NCBI GenBank assembly: GCA_040507005.1
Contig: JBEVVS010000001.1
Coordinates: 1-64,000 of the forward strand
DNA from: Thiodiazotropha sp040507005
GTDB lineage: Bacteria; Pseudomonadota; Gammaproteobacteria; Chromatiales; Chromatiaceae
Length of the DNA stretch: 64,000 nt
Reading direction: 5' to 3'
The notes under the pieces were generated by a model. It was not told the DNA's origin, did no database searches, and saw only the letters and a list, made by a program, of their open reading frames with translations. The position numbers and the translations under genes are program-made. Below, in pieces: positions 33,670 to 42,730 of the stretch; position 1 is the first letter of the stretch; each line of letters begins with the position of its first letter.

Positions 33670-35952
33670 ATGAGTGAATCTTTCTTTCGCTTCGTATTGA
33701 ACAACAGGTTGCTGGTTATTTTCCTGGCCATCGTCATCTCTTTTGCGATGGCCAGTGGCGCACGCCACCTGGCATTCAACAATGACTATCGCATGTTCTT
33801 CAGCGAGGAGAATCCCCAGCTGAAGGCCTTTGAGCAATTGCAGAATACCTATACCAAGAATGACAACGTACTGTTCGTCATCACCCCCAAGGACGGCAAG
33901 GTCTTCACCCGGGAGACACTCTCTGCGGTCGCTGAGCTGACCAAGGAATCATGGCAGATCCCCTACTCCCTGCGGGTCGACTCCGTTACCAATTTCCAAC
34001 ACACCCAGGCAGACGGGGATGATCTGATCGTTGAGGATCTTGTATTGGATCCCTCATCCTTGAGCGATGAGGAACTGGCGGAGAAACAGCGGATCGCCAC
34101 CAGCGATCCTTTACTCGTGAACCGCTTGATATCGCCCACCGCCCATACGACTGGCGTCAATGTCACGGTACAGCTGCAGGGTAAAAAGCTCACCGAGGTA
34201 CCGGAGGTTGCTGAAAAGGCCAAACGGATAGCCAAGCATATCGAGACCGCCTATCCCAGCATCGATATCCATCTCACCGGCGTGGTGATGATGAACCACG
34301 CCTTTCCATCCGCCTCCATGGATGACATGAAGAGTCTCTATCCGATTATGTTCGTAGCGGTGATACTGGTGTTGGTTGTTATGCTACGTTCCATACCCGG
34401 GACCATCTCCACGGTTATCATCATAGTATTGATGATTATCGCCACCATGGGTCTGACCGGCTGGTTTGGCATCAAGATGTCACCACCCACCACCACGGTA
34501 CCCATTGTAATAATGACCTTGGCAATTGCCGATTGTGTGCATGTATTGGTTAACTTTCTCCATGGCATGCGCGACGGGGAGAGTAAATATCAGGCCATGC
34601 TGGAGAGCCTGCGCATCAATCTGCAACCCATCTTTCTCACCACCTTGACCACCGCCATCGGTTTTCTCAGCCTCAACTTCAGTGATGCGCCCCCCTTCCG
34701 GGACCTGGGCAACATGGCGGCCATAGGTGTGGTGCTGGCTTTCATTCTTTCCGTTACCTTCCTTCCCGCCATGATGATGCTGCTACCGGTAAAGGCCCTT
34801 GCAGGCGACACCATGGGCAGTATCGCCATGGTGCGTTTTGCTGAATTCGTGGTGCGCAATAAAAAACGACTGCTCTGGGGCATGGGAATAGTCATTTTGC
34901 TGCTCATATCTCAGATACCCAATAATCGCCTCGATGACCAGTTTGTTAAATATTTCGATGAAACCATCAGCTTTCGTCAGGCAACGGATTATGCCACCGA
35001 CAATTTAACCGGCATCTATCTTATCGAATACTCCCTGGAGAGTGGCGAGACCGGCGGCATCAGCGAACCGCAATTTTTGCAGCGGGTGGATGCATTTGCC
35101 AACTGGTATCGAGAACAGCCCCATGTGCTGCATGTCAACTCCATCACCGACATCATGAAGCGCCTAAACCGCAATATGCATGCAGATGACGACGACTGGT
35201 ATCGACTCCCGGATCAGCGTGACCTGTCAGCTCAATATCTGCTGTTATATGAGTTTTCACTCCCCTTCGGGCTTGATCTCAATAACCAGATCAATGTGAA
35301 GAAGTCGGCGACCCGTTTCACAGTCACTATGGATAGCATTCCCACATCACAGCTGCTGGACATCGAGGAGCGCGCCCAGGCATGGCTGCAGGAGAATGCA
35401 CCTGATATGCGTACCGATGGCGCCAGCCCCACCATCATGTTTGCCCATATCGGAAACCGAAACATCATCTCCATGTTGAAAGGCACAACAGTAGCACTGG
35501 TAGTGATATCCATCATTCTGATCTTTGCCCTACGCTCATTGAGGGTTGGCGGGCTCAGTCTGATTCCCAATCTAGTGCCTATGGGGATGGCGTTCGGCAT
35601 TTGGGGTATTTTTGTAGGCGAGGTGGGATTGGCCCTCTCAGTGGTATCCGGCATGACTCTTGGCATCGTGGTGGATGATACAGTGCATTTTCTCAGTAAG
35701 TACCTACGTGCCCGCCGTGAAAAGAACATGGACCGTGAGGATGCGGTACGTTACGCATTCTCGACTGTGGGTACTGCCCTATGGGTAACATCCCTGGTGC
35801 TGATGGTCGGCTTTGGTATTCTCGCCTTCTCCCACTTCCAGCTGAATGCCGGCATGGGTTTGCTCACCGCAATTACACTCGGCCTGGCACTGGTCGCCGA
35901 TTTCCTGTTCCTACCCCCGCTGCTGATCTATTTCGGAGGAAAAAAACCATGA
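33670..35952 (+). CDS. MMPL/RND superfamily lipid transporter
   Basis: This 760-residue membrane protein is half the size of an AcrB-type pump and has two repeats of one helix, a periplasmic loop and five helices. The first block carries MTLAIADCVHVLVNFLHGMR and the second GMTLGIVVDDTVHFLSKYLR, both RND TM4-like signatures with acidic residues. Such MMPL proteins export lipids, hopanoids or sterol-like molecules. AGGAAAG precedes the ATG. The stop overlaps the start of the LolA-like gene by ATGA, and an outer membrane barrel gene follows, implying a trans-envelope system. Confidence 0.9.
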   Translation: MSESFFRFVLNNRLLVIFLAIVISFAMASGARHLAFNNDYRMFFSEENPQLKAFEQLQNTYTKNDNVLFVITPKDGKVFTRETLSAVAELTKESWQIPYSLRVDSVTNFQHTQADGDDLIVEDLVLDPSSLSDEELAEKQRIATSDPLLVNRLISPTAHTTGVNVTVQLQGKKLTEVPEVAEKAKRIAKHIETAYPSIDIHLTGVVMMNHAFPSASMDDMKSLYPIMFVAVILVLVVMLRSIPGTISTVIIIVLMIIATMGLTGWFGIKMSPPTTTVPIVIMTLAIADCVHVLVNFLHGMRDGESKYQAMLESLRINLQPIFLTTLTTAIGFLSLNFSDAPPFRDLGNMAAIGVVLAFILSVTFLPAMMMLLPVKALAGDTMGSIAMVRFAEFVVRNKKRLLWGMGIVILLLISQIPNNRLDDQFVKYFDETISFRQATDYATDNLTGIYLIEYSLESGETGGISEPQFLQRVDAFANWYREQPHVLHVNSITDIMKRLNRNMHADDDDWYRLPDQRDLSAQYLLLYEFSLPFGLDLNNQINVKKSATRFTVTMDSIPTSQLLDIEERAQAWLQENAPDMRTDGASPTIMFAHIGNRNIISMLKGTTVALVVISIILIFALRSLRVGGLSLIPNLVPMGMAFGIWGIFVGEVGLALSVVSGMTLGIVVDDTVHFLSKYLRARREKNMDREDAVRYAFSTVGTALWVTSLVLMVGFGILAFSHFQLNAGMGLLTAITLGLALVADFLFLPPLLIYFGGKKP

Positions 35953-36728
35953 AACCCACCTATTTGTCCCTGCTGATGTTGCTGACACCGGTACTGGCCC
36001 TGGCAACGACAGCTGAAGAGCGCGGTCTGGAGATCGCCACGGAGATTGAGACCCGGGACACCGGCTTTCATGATTTCAAGGCTACCATGACCATGCTGTT
36101 GCGCAATAAACATGGTGAAGAGAGCCTGCGTGATATGCGCAACCAGACCCTGGAAGTGGAAAATGACGGAGACAAGACACTGGTCGTCTTCGATGAACCG
36201 CGGGATGTGAAGGGCACAGCCCTATTGAGCTTTTCCCATAAGGTAGGTGACGACGATCAATGGCTCTATCTCCCGGCGCTGAAGCGGGTAAAACGCATCG
36301 CCTCGCGCAACAAATCCGGGCCCTTCATGGGCAGTGAGTTCGCCTATGAGGATATCTCCTCCCAGGAGGTGGAGAAGTACACCTACAAGTACATCGAGGA
36401 TACGGAGCATGAAGGTACCCCCTGCTTCCTCCTGGAACGCTATCCTGTGGATCCCAATTCCGGCTACACCCGTCAGCAGGTGTGGGTCGACAAGGAGCGC
36501 TACATTGCACTCAAGATCGATTATTACGATCGCAAGAACGCGTCACTGAAGACCCTGGTGTTTCGTGGTTACCAACAATACCTGGACCAGTATTGGCGCG
36601 CCGACGAGATGTACATGGAGAATCACCAGACGGGAAAGAGCACCCTGCTGACCTGGAAGGAGTACAAATTCCGCACCGGTCTGACTGACGGCGACTTTAA
36701 CAAGAACAGCCTAAAGCGTGCGAGATAA
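35949..36728 (+). CDS. LolA-like outer membrane lipoprotein-sorting protein
   Basis: The real start is 35949 (MKPTYLSLLMLLTPVLALAT), after GGAGG with eight bases spacing; the frame is open further upstream only because it overlaps the MMPL gene. The 259-residue product has a signal peptide cut near residue 20 and a half-barrel LolA/LolB-type fold. Recognisable segments are FHDFKATMTMLLRNKHGEES, the GTALLSFSHK segment, WLYLPALKRVKRIASRNKSG and GSEFAYEDIS. Proteins of this subgroup regularly accompany MMPL exporters and are thought to ferry a lipid across the periplasm. Translationally coupled to the transporter. Confidence 0.88.
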   Translation: MKPTYLSLLMLLTPVLALATTAEERGLEIATEIETRDTGFHDFKATMTMLLRNKHGEESLRDMRNQTLEVENDGDKTLVVFDEPRDVKGTALLSFSHKVGDDDQWLYLPALKRVKRIASRNKSGPFMGSEFAYEDISSQEVEKYTYKYIEDTEHEGTPCFLLERYPVDPNSGYTRQQVWVDKERYIALKIDYYDRKNASLKTLVFRGYQQYLDQYWRADEMYMENHQTGKSTLLTWKEYKFRTGLTDGDFNKNSLKRAR

Positions 36729-36756
36729 TATTCCCACGCACTAGACGACACGATAA

Positions 36757-36862
36757 GGCGATTGGCATGCCTGTTTCGCAGCCACGGCAGGGATGCCGTG
36801 AGAGCCCCTTCGACACAGGGAAGTGCCGCAGGGGCGGCGGAGAAACAGGCATGCCAATCGCC
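36757..36862. repeat. 106-bp inverted repeat able to fold into a three-way (cloverleaf-like) structure
   Basis: A perfect 21-bp inverted repeat (36757-36777 against 36842-36862, core GGCATGCC on each arm) encloses two further hairpins: CACGGCA/TGCCGTG with a GGGA loop (about 36782-36799), and GCCCCT/AGGGGC (about 36804-36836). It lies between the LolA-like gene and the barrel gene. No T-run follows. It could be a palindromic mobile repeat of REP or MITE type, a structured RNA that limits read-through, or an mRNA stability element. Only one copy is seen in this window. Confidence 0.65.
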
Positions 36863-36963
36863 GGGTCCTAATTAGGGAAGCAAATCAGGACAAAGCGCAA
36901 TTTAAACTGGCCTGTAAATAGTGGCCGCATGGTAAGAAAATTTTCTGTTTTGGAGTTGTTATT

Positions 36964-38142
36964 GTGAAAATATGCTGGTGGGCATTGCTGTTTATACCCG
37001 GACTATTGTCAGCAGGCGAATGGAGCGGATTTATCGAGCTACAGGGGCGCCATTTCCCCCAGCAGGCCATGCATAGCGAGCAATCCGATGGAATGCTCTC
37101 TTTAGCTATCCAACCTGAATACTACCAGCGATGGGATAACGGCAAACAGAGCCTGCTGTTCACACCCTTCCTGCGCTGGGACAGCGAAGATGACGAGCGC
37201 ACCCATGGTGATATCCGCGAGCTGATCTGGACCTATGCCGGTGACGGCTGGGAGACCAAGGCCGGTATCGGTAAAGTCTTTTGGGGAGTCACCGAGGCAC
37301 TGCACCTGGTGGATGTCATCAACCAGACCGACCTGATCGAAAATCCTGATGGGGAACAGAAACTGGGTCAACCCATGCTCAAGCTCTCCCTGGAGAGGGA
37401 TTGGGGCATAATTGATCTGTATGCCCTGCCCGGTTTTCGCGAACGCACCTATCCCGGCAATCAAGGTCGCCTGCGAACTCATCCAAGAGTGGATACAGAT
37501 CTGACCACATACCAGTCAGACAGAGAGGAGAGACACACCGACCTGGCAATACGCTGGTCACACTTCATCGGTGATTGGGACATCGGCCTGGCCCATTTCG
37601 ACGGCACCAGCCGCGATCCCCTGCTGATACCCGGACTCAATAACAGCGGAGAGATTGTACTCATACCTTTCTATGAGCAGATGCGGCAAACCAGCCTGGA
37701 CCTGCAGGCTACCAAAGGTGATTGGTTGTGGAAGCTCGAGGCCATCCATCGCAGCAGCGATAGCGACAGCTACAACGCGGCCACCGGCGGTTTTGAATAT
37801 ACCCTGGTGGGTATTGCCGAGAGTGACATGGACCTGGGCCTGCTTGGAGAATACCTCTACGACGACCGACGCGATAATGCCACTACTCCCTTCGAAAACG
37901 ATATCTTCATCGGAATGCGTCTAACCGCCAACGACGTGGATGGCAGTGAACTCCTTGCCGGTGTCATCAAGGATATGGACGACGACGGCTGGATGTTCAA
38001 TCTGGAAGCGAGCCGACGCATCGGCAATCACTGGAAGACCGGTGCCCAGATAAGGTTGTGGTCGAATATCCCTGAAGATGATCCGCTGTTTGTCTTTCAC
38101 CGGGATGACTATCTGGAAATCACAGTCACTCGTTTTTTCTAG
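36964..38142 (+). CDS. Outer membrane beta-barrel protein, partner of the MMPL/LolA-like system
   Basis: A GTG start at 36964 lies eight bases after GGAG. The 392-residue product has a short signal peptide (MKICWWALLFIPGLLSAGEW) and then amphipathic strands throughout, such as LLFTPFLRWDSEDDE, WETKAGIGKVFWGVTEALHL and TDLAIRWSHFIGDWDIGLAH. It ends in EITVTRFF, an aromatic C-terminus suited to Bam recognition. Proteins like this occur next to MMPL and LolA-like genes in many gammaproteobacteria. It may be the outer membrane acceptor of the exported lipid. Confidence 0.8.
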   Translation: MKICWWALLFIPGLLSAGEWSGFIELQGRHFPQQAMHSEQSDGMLSLAIQPEYYQRWDNGKQSLLFTPFLRWDSEDDERTHGDIRELIWTYAGDGWETKAGIGKVFWGVTEALHLVDVINQTDLIENPDGEQKLGQPMLKLSLERDWGIIDLYALPGFRERTYPGNQGRLRTHPRVDTDLTTYQSDREERHTDLAIRWSHFIGDWDIGLAHFDGTSRDPLLIPGLNNSGEIVLIPFYEQMRQTSLDLQATKGDWLWKLEAIHRSSDSDSYNAATGGFEYTLVGIAESDMDLGLLGEYLYDDRRDNATTPFENDIFIGMRLTANDVDGSELLAGVIKDMDDDGWMFNLEASRRIGNHWKTGAQIRLWSNIPEDDPLFVFHRDDYLEITVTRFF

Positions 38143-38155
38143 CCTGCAGCACCTT

Positions 38156-39148
38156 TCAAACCGGCTTGCCACACTGAATGCAGAACTTGTTGCCGGGCAA
38201 GATCGGATTGCCACAGTAGATACAGAATGTATTTTTACTCGGCTGCTTGATCGACCCGCTGGGTGAAAAGTTCTTCGACATCTCCTTGATCAGGAGATCG
38301 ACACCGTTATGAAAAAAAGGCTCTTCCGGGATCGGGATTGCATTTCTGTACGCTAGAGATTTCAGCCCTTCAGGCAACTCCTCTTCATCAGGCATGATGC
38401 CATTCTTGACTAGCACCGGTATCACCGGTATCTCCTTCTTCAAGGCGGTCTCTATCTCCACCCGAAGGTGATCGTTGTGCAGATCCAGCCGGCGTTCACC
38501 TTTCTTATTTTTGGCTGCCGACCATTTGTCACCAATTATCGCCACAAGCATGCTGCATTGGTCGATGGTCTTGTTGATGTGTTTGCGAAAATCCACCCCT
38601 GCTGGTATGGAGTCAACATCTCTAAAAATCGCCTGCTTGCCAAATTCACTGTTCAGCCTGTCACATATTCTGCCGGTTATCTCTCTGCTATCCTCACGGC
38701 GATAGGAGATAAAGACTGTGCAGGCCTTTCTATGGGTCTGTGTCTCTCGATAGGGCTCGCGGCTTGTTTTCGGTTTTTGCGGAGTCAATTTTGGAGCAGA
38801 GTATCCCACAGGCTGCACGTACAGGTATTGTTTGGGATTGATCAAGGAGTTGAGTGATTTTTCTATACCCTTCAAGGTAAACGCCTCTTTTATGTTCTCA
38901 GGCGATCGATCACCACACTCCAGGTCGAGGGTTTGATCAGGTTCAAGCTCAATTTGCAGGGGTTGGCTTTTATAGAGATCAACCTTTACACCGATGGCAT
39001 GTACACCGCTGGGAATTTTGAACTGTTTTGTCTCCCCCGACTTGATCTTGCCCACCACAGTGTCATCGATTGTGATTGCGAATTGTCGTATCTGATATGA
39101 GTTTGTTTTATTTCTTTTTAAAGATATGTAGGCAGCTGGTTTATTCAT
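38156..39148 (-). CDS. TIR-domain protein with N-terminal beta domain and C-terminal zinc ribbon
   Basis: The start is taken at 39148 (MNKPAAYISLKRNKTNSYQI), after AAGGG. The 330-residue product has an N-terminal beta domain (about 5-80, with FAITIDDTVVGKIKSGETKQ) like domains that display a small carried structure. A linker with Pro and Lys follows, then a TIR domain (about 142-290: TVFISYRRED, FRDVDSIPAGVDFRKHI, LVAIIGDKW, and DHLRVEIETAL with a candidate catalytic Glu at 231). A zinc ribbon CIYCGN-x8-FCIQCGK closes it (Cys 309, 312, 323, 326). Bacterial TIR domains often cleave NAD+ or make signal nucleotides in anti-phage defence. Pairs with the zinc-ribbon membrane gene 22 bp upstream. 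Confidence 0.82.
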   Translation of the reverse strand: MNKPAAYISLKRNKTNSYQIRQFAITIDDTVVGKIKSGETKQFKIPSGVHAIGVKVDLYKSQPLQIELEPDQTLDLECGDRSPENIKEAFTLKGIEKSLNSLINPKQYLYVQPVGYSAPKLTPQKPKTSREPYRETQTHRKACTVFISYRREDSREITGRICDRLNSEFGKQAIFRDVDSIPAGVDFRKHINKTIDQCSMLVAIIGDKWSAAKNKKGERRLDLHNDHLRVEIETALKKEIPVIPVLVKNGIMPDEEELPEGLKSLAYRNAIPIPEEPFFHNGVDLLIKEMSKNFSPSGSIKQPSKNTFCIYCGNPILPGNKFCIQCGKPV

Positions 39149-39170
39149 CCTAATGCCCTTCGCAATTGAC

Positions 39171-39500
39171 TTAGTAATCACCACTGATAATCATATAGAA
39201 AACTATGATGCCGATGCTTCCAAACAGCCAAAGCTTACCTACATCCTTTTTCTCTTCAGACTCACCTTGTACAAGATAGATAATACCCATGATCATGCCA
39301 ATAAAGGGTATCAGCAGTGAACCGGCCAGTATTCCATACTTCATCCCATCCGAGACTGCTTTAGGTTCACTGCCGATTTCAACCACAGATCCGCCATGAC
39401 TATCCTCTGTAGCGCCGGTTTGGCCTGTGAGCTGATGCCTGCAGTTGCCGCAGAACCTCGCACCATCTGGATTTTCAGTTCCACATTTGGGACAAAACAT
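39171..39500 (-). CDS. Zinc-ribbon protein with two membrane helices
   Basis: The start at 39500 (MFCPKCGTENPDGARFCGNC) is supported by GAGGAG eight bases upstream. The 109-residue product opens with a zinc ribbon (Cys 3, 6, 17, 20), followed by a polar linker and two hydrophobic helices (about 53-77 and 88-106). It ends 22 bp before the TIR gene on the same strand; both proteins carry a ribbon of the same CxxC...CxxC type, suggesting a shared partner or mutual contact at the membrane. Function unknown. Confidence 0.75.
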   Translation of the reverse strand: MFCPKCGTENPDGARFCGNCRHQLTGQTGATEDSHGGSVVEIGSEPKAVSDGMKYGILAGSLLIPFIGMIMGIIYLVQGESEEKKDVGKLWLFGSIGIIVFYMIISGDY

Positions 39501-39841
39501 GTCTGACTCTCCTCTAGCAGTGATTTTATTCTTCTCCAGCAACCTGGGTGATAGCTTAGGTGCTGTATGCCTGTATCTGTTTACAGCCTATAATGCTTGA
39601 AAATTTAATCTTAATAAAATTGTAGACTAATGCCTATAGATTTCATCACTATACGGGCCATTGTTATAGTTAATTTTGCCACTGGATCATAGGTATTTTT
39701 ACCACCGGGAGTAACGCTGCGGACGACCGTCGATCTGCCTCCCGCCTTCAGATCACCTAGCGAAAGGCACAAAAAATATAGACTTTTTATGCTGCATGGT
39801 TTTTTGCTTGGCAGTTGTGTTCAATTAAACACACAATCAAC
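39501..39841. other. Intergenic region between the TIR cassette and the PL-GH114 gene
   Basis: About 340 bases without a supported gene. It contains the inverted repeat GATCTG/CAGATC with an 11-base loop (39732-39754) and AT-rich DNA near 39590-39680 that should hold the promoter of the zinc-ribbon/TIR pair. The PL-GH114 gene ends at its right border. Confidence 0.4.
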
Positions 39842-42595
39842 CTAGGGATAATCCGTATCGCAGTTGTAATAGAAGGAATCATCCAGATCAACAGACAACA
39901 CCAGGGTGCGGATGTCAGCCTGCAGGGCATCGGTGCAAACCGAATCGGGATTGTTTTGATAGGATGTCAGATACTCGGCATTGAGTACCGGCTTGCCGGC
40001 GGCGATGAAAGGCTGCAGGAGGTGACACTCACTATATTCATGACACTGCTCGTTGACCATCAGGTCCACATAGTCGATAAGCTCATTCACCTGGTCCAGG
40101 TCGTTTTTCAAGGCCACGGCCAATCCCCGCTCATGGGCGGCATTGAAGAGGTTGCGATTGAATGCCAGCTGATCACTGGCATTCAGGGTAAATCCGCTGC
40201 TCTCCTGGTAGCCGTTCATGTTGTCAGGCTCAACACCGTCACAACCCTTGCTGAGCGCCAGATCCAGCCTGGCCAGCATAATTGAAAATACAGCGGTTGA
40301 ACGAATGTCCAGCCATCGCTCATTGGCATAACCGCTCAAGGTATTGCCCAGGTCCGGGGCTTGAAAATCAGCGGCGTCATCACGCCAATCCTCGAAACTT
40401 CCTGCGGAAAAATAGCAAAGCACCCGCCGTCCACCGGCCTGCAGGCTGGCGATTTGTGCAGCCGAGGTGTCAAACAGATCGACGTCATAGAGATCCACCG
40501 GGTAACCGGTGTTCAGCACACCCTGCAGTTGCCAGGCCCAAGTCGTATCGACCCCGGGGCGATACCAGTTTCCCGAGGTTAGCGGACTGACATTGGCATC
40601 CAGTGTTGTCAGGTCATTCGTGGCTATTGCACTCTCGCTCAGTAACTGATCTGCCAGTTCATTGATGTACTCTTCGATCGCGGTATAGCCGGAAGGCATG
40701 ACGTTGTTATGGTCATCGAGAGCATTGGACAGACCATGATCGTTTTCCCAAACATCCGGCATACCATCGTTATCCGAATCTGTTGGCGGGGCTGCAGCCG
40801 ACAATCCCTGCATCAGATCCGATGGTATACGCGCACCCCAGGAACCGGTTCCATTGATGACCTCCTGCACATTTTCGCTATCGATCTGATCCCGGGGAAA
40901 GGCGCCGGCACCATTCAATACCCGATCATAGTTGGCCAGTGAATTGTTGATTGTCGCAACCGGCATGGTGAATGTGTGTTTCCGGTCAGCTCGGGCGACA
41001 CTCGAATCCCAACCCCAGTCGATATTTTCAAAACTGCTGTGGGCATAGGGGATGAGCCAGGGATTATCCACACTGCCTACAAGATCACCCGGATCGTCAA
41101 CATAGTTATCTTGGAGAAAATAACTCAGCTGAGGTGAACCGCTGCCACTCAACTCATCATCGAAAAAGAACGGAAACAGGGTGTTCTCCGGACCCTGCTT
41201 GTAGTAGTTACCGATGATATTGAACTCACCCGTTGCAGGGTTATGGTGAATAAAACCGTGGCGGACATTGTAGACCAGGTTGTTAATGATCTCGGCCGGG
41301 CCGTTGGCGACGGCAGGATTGCGGTTGCCGTTGTGGGCGAATAGATTGTGGTGGATCGTGATATTGGACCCGTCAGGTCCATGAATCAGTCCATAGTTAT
41401 GCACACCTTCCCCATGACCGTCCGTATCGGCGCGAGAAATGGTCGACCACTGGACGGTCACATCGGTCGCCGAGAAAAGATCGAAGGTTTCGTCCACCCC
41501 ACCTGAGACGGAGATGTGATCGAATATCAGATTGGCGCTTCTGGAACACTGAATGCCATCGTACTGATTACCGGCTATGTCCGGATTGGTTGAATGGTCG
41601 GCCCGAACCCGAAGGTGCCGTACAATGATGTTGTCAGGTGGATTGCTGTATTGGCATGTCAGCCGTCCATGAATCGTAATACCGGCCCCAGGCGCTGTCT
41701 GACCGGCGATGGTCACATCCCCATAAGGGATCAGAATATCCCCTTCGATAACCCCACTGACCTGGAAAACGATGATGCGGGGCGCATCGATGTCCAAAGC
41801 CGCCTGCAGACTTCCGGCACCGCTTTGATTGAGATTGGTGACCTTGATCACCTGGCCGTTGCGGCCACCACTGGCATTGGCGCCAAAGCCCTCGGCGGAG
41901 GGGAACGCCTTCACCGTGACAGGCTCGGTATTGACAGGTACCGAGACGGATAGAGCATCGGACGAGGTGCTGTTCCCAGCGGCATCAAAAGCGACCACAT
42001 GATAGAGGTAGTCACTGGCCGGGTTTACTGTTTGATCCACGTAGGATGTGGACGCGGTGGTACCGACAGCGGCACCGTCGCGCATAATCTGATAGTGGTC
42101 TATTCCAACATTGTCAGAGGCGGCACTCCAGGTCAGTGTCACTGTCATGGTGGTGCTGGATGCATCAAGGCCCGTGACTGCGCCAGGGGCCTCAACATCG
42201 ATGCCGGCATTTGAGTTTGCTGGAACGGAAACCGGGATAGAGGAAGAAGATGAACCATTGCCAGCGGCATCGTATGCGACTACCGAATAAGTATAGTCGG
42301 TCTCTTCACTCACCGAGCTATCTGTAAAAGTAGTGGCTTGCGTGGTACCGAGTACCACACCGTTTCGAGTAATCTGATAATAATCCACGCCCACATTGTC
42401 GCTGGCAGCACTCCAGGCCAGGGTCACGGACTGGAAGGTGGTTGTGCTTGTTACATTTGCAACCGCTGTTGGCGCTTCGGTATCAGGATTGTTCTGATTC
42501 GATGTTGTGTCGCTGTCATCTCCCGACCCGCAAGAGACCAGGAAACAGCACAATATCAGGAAGCGAAAGGACCTGAGGGAGTGAAACATACGCAT
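39842..42595 (-). CDS. Lipoprotein with FN3 repeats, pectate-lyase-like beta-helix and GH114 glycosidase domain
   Basis: The start is taken at 42595 (MRMFHSLRSFRFLILCCFLV), with an ATG six codons upstream as alternative. Signal peptide and lipobox FLVSCGSG make it a lipoprotein. Two fibronectin-III repeats follow (about 40-125 and 135-225, both with LxWSAASDNVGxDxYQI). Next is a right-handed helix like pectate lyases (about 235-600; AEGFGANASGGRNGQVIKVT, IVRHLRVRAD, FDHISVSGGVDETFD). Then come a calcium-type DSDNDGMPDVWEND segment and a C-terminal GH114 domain (about 690-910; WAWQLQGVLN, VLCYFSAGSFEDWR, GCDGVEPDNMNGY, LALSKG). GH114 enzymes cut alpha-1,4-polygalactosamine. The enzyme probably degrades an acidic or amino-sugar matrix polysaccharide at the cell surface. 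Confidence 0.82.
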   Translation of the reverse strand: MRMFHSLRSFRFLILCCFLVSCGSGDDSDTTSNQNNPDTEAPTAVANVTSTTTFQSVTLAWSAASDNVGVDYYQITRNGVVLGTTQATTFTDSSVSEETDYTYSVVAYDAAGNGSSSSSIPVSVPANSNAGIDVEAPGAVTGLDASSTTMTVTLTWSAASDNVGIDHYQIMRDGAAVGTTASTSYVDQTVNPASDYLYHVVAFDAAGNSTSSDALSVSVPVNTEPVTVKAFPSAEGFGANASGGRNGQVIKVTNLNQSGAGSLQAALDIDAPRIIVFQVSGVIEGDILIPYGDVTIAGQTAPGAGITIHGRLTCQYSNPPDNIIVRHLRVRADHSTNPDIAGNQYDGIQCSRSANLIFDHISVSGGVDETFDLFSATDVTVQWSTISRADTDGHGEGVHNYGLIHGPDGSNITIHHNLFAHNGNRNPAVANGPAEIINNLVYNVRHGFIHHNPATGEFNIIGNYYKQGPENTLFPFFFDDELSGSGSPQLSYFLQDNYVDDPGDLVGSVDNPWLIPYAHSSFENIDWGWDSSVARADRKHTFTMPVATINNSLANYDRVLNGAGAFPRDQIDSENVQEVINGTGSWGARIPSDLMQGLSAAAPPTDSDNDGMPDVWENDHGLSNALDDHNNVMPSGYTAIEEYINELADQLLSESAIATNDLTTLDANVSPLTSGNWYRPGVDTTWAWQLQGVLNTGYPVDLYDVDLFDTSAAQIASLQAGGRRVLCYFSAGSFEDWRDDAADFQAPDLGNTLSGYANERWLDIRSTAVFSIMLARLDLALSKGCDGVEPDNMNGYQESSGFTLNASDQLAFNRNLFNAAHERGLAVALKNDLDQVNELIDYVDLMVNEQCHEYSECHLLQPFIAAGKPVLNAEYLTSYQNNPDSVCTDALQADIRTLVLSVDLDDSFYYNCDTDYP

Positions 42596-42730
42596 GTCAC
42601 CAAACCTATCCATAGGATAGAGAGAGGATATTAGTATTGGGTAAGTCGAGACAACGCATCAACCTTGATTATGGGAACGCGTTCACTTCTTGGAATAAGA
42701 GTAACGATTAAAGCAGCTGGGAAAGGCAAA

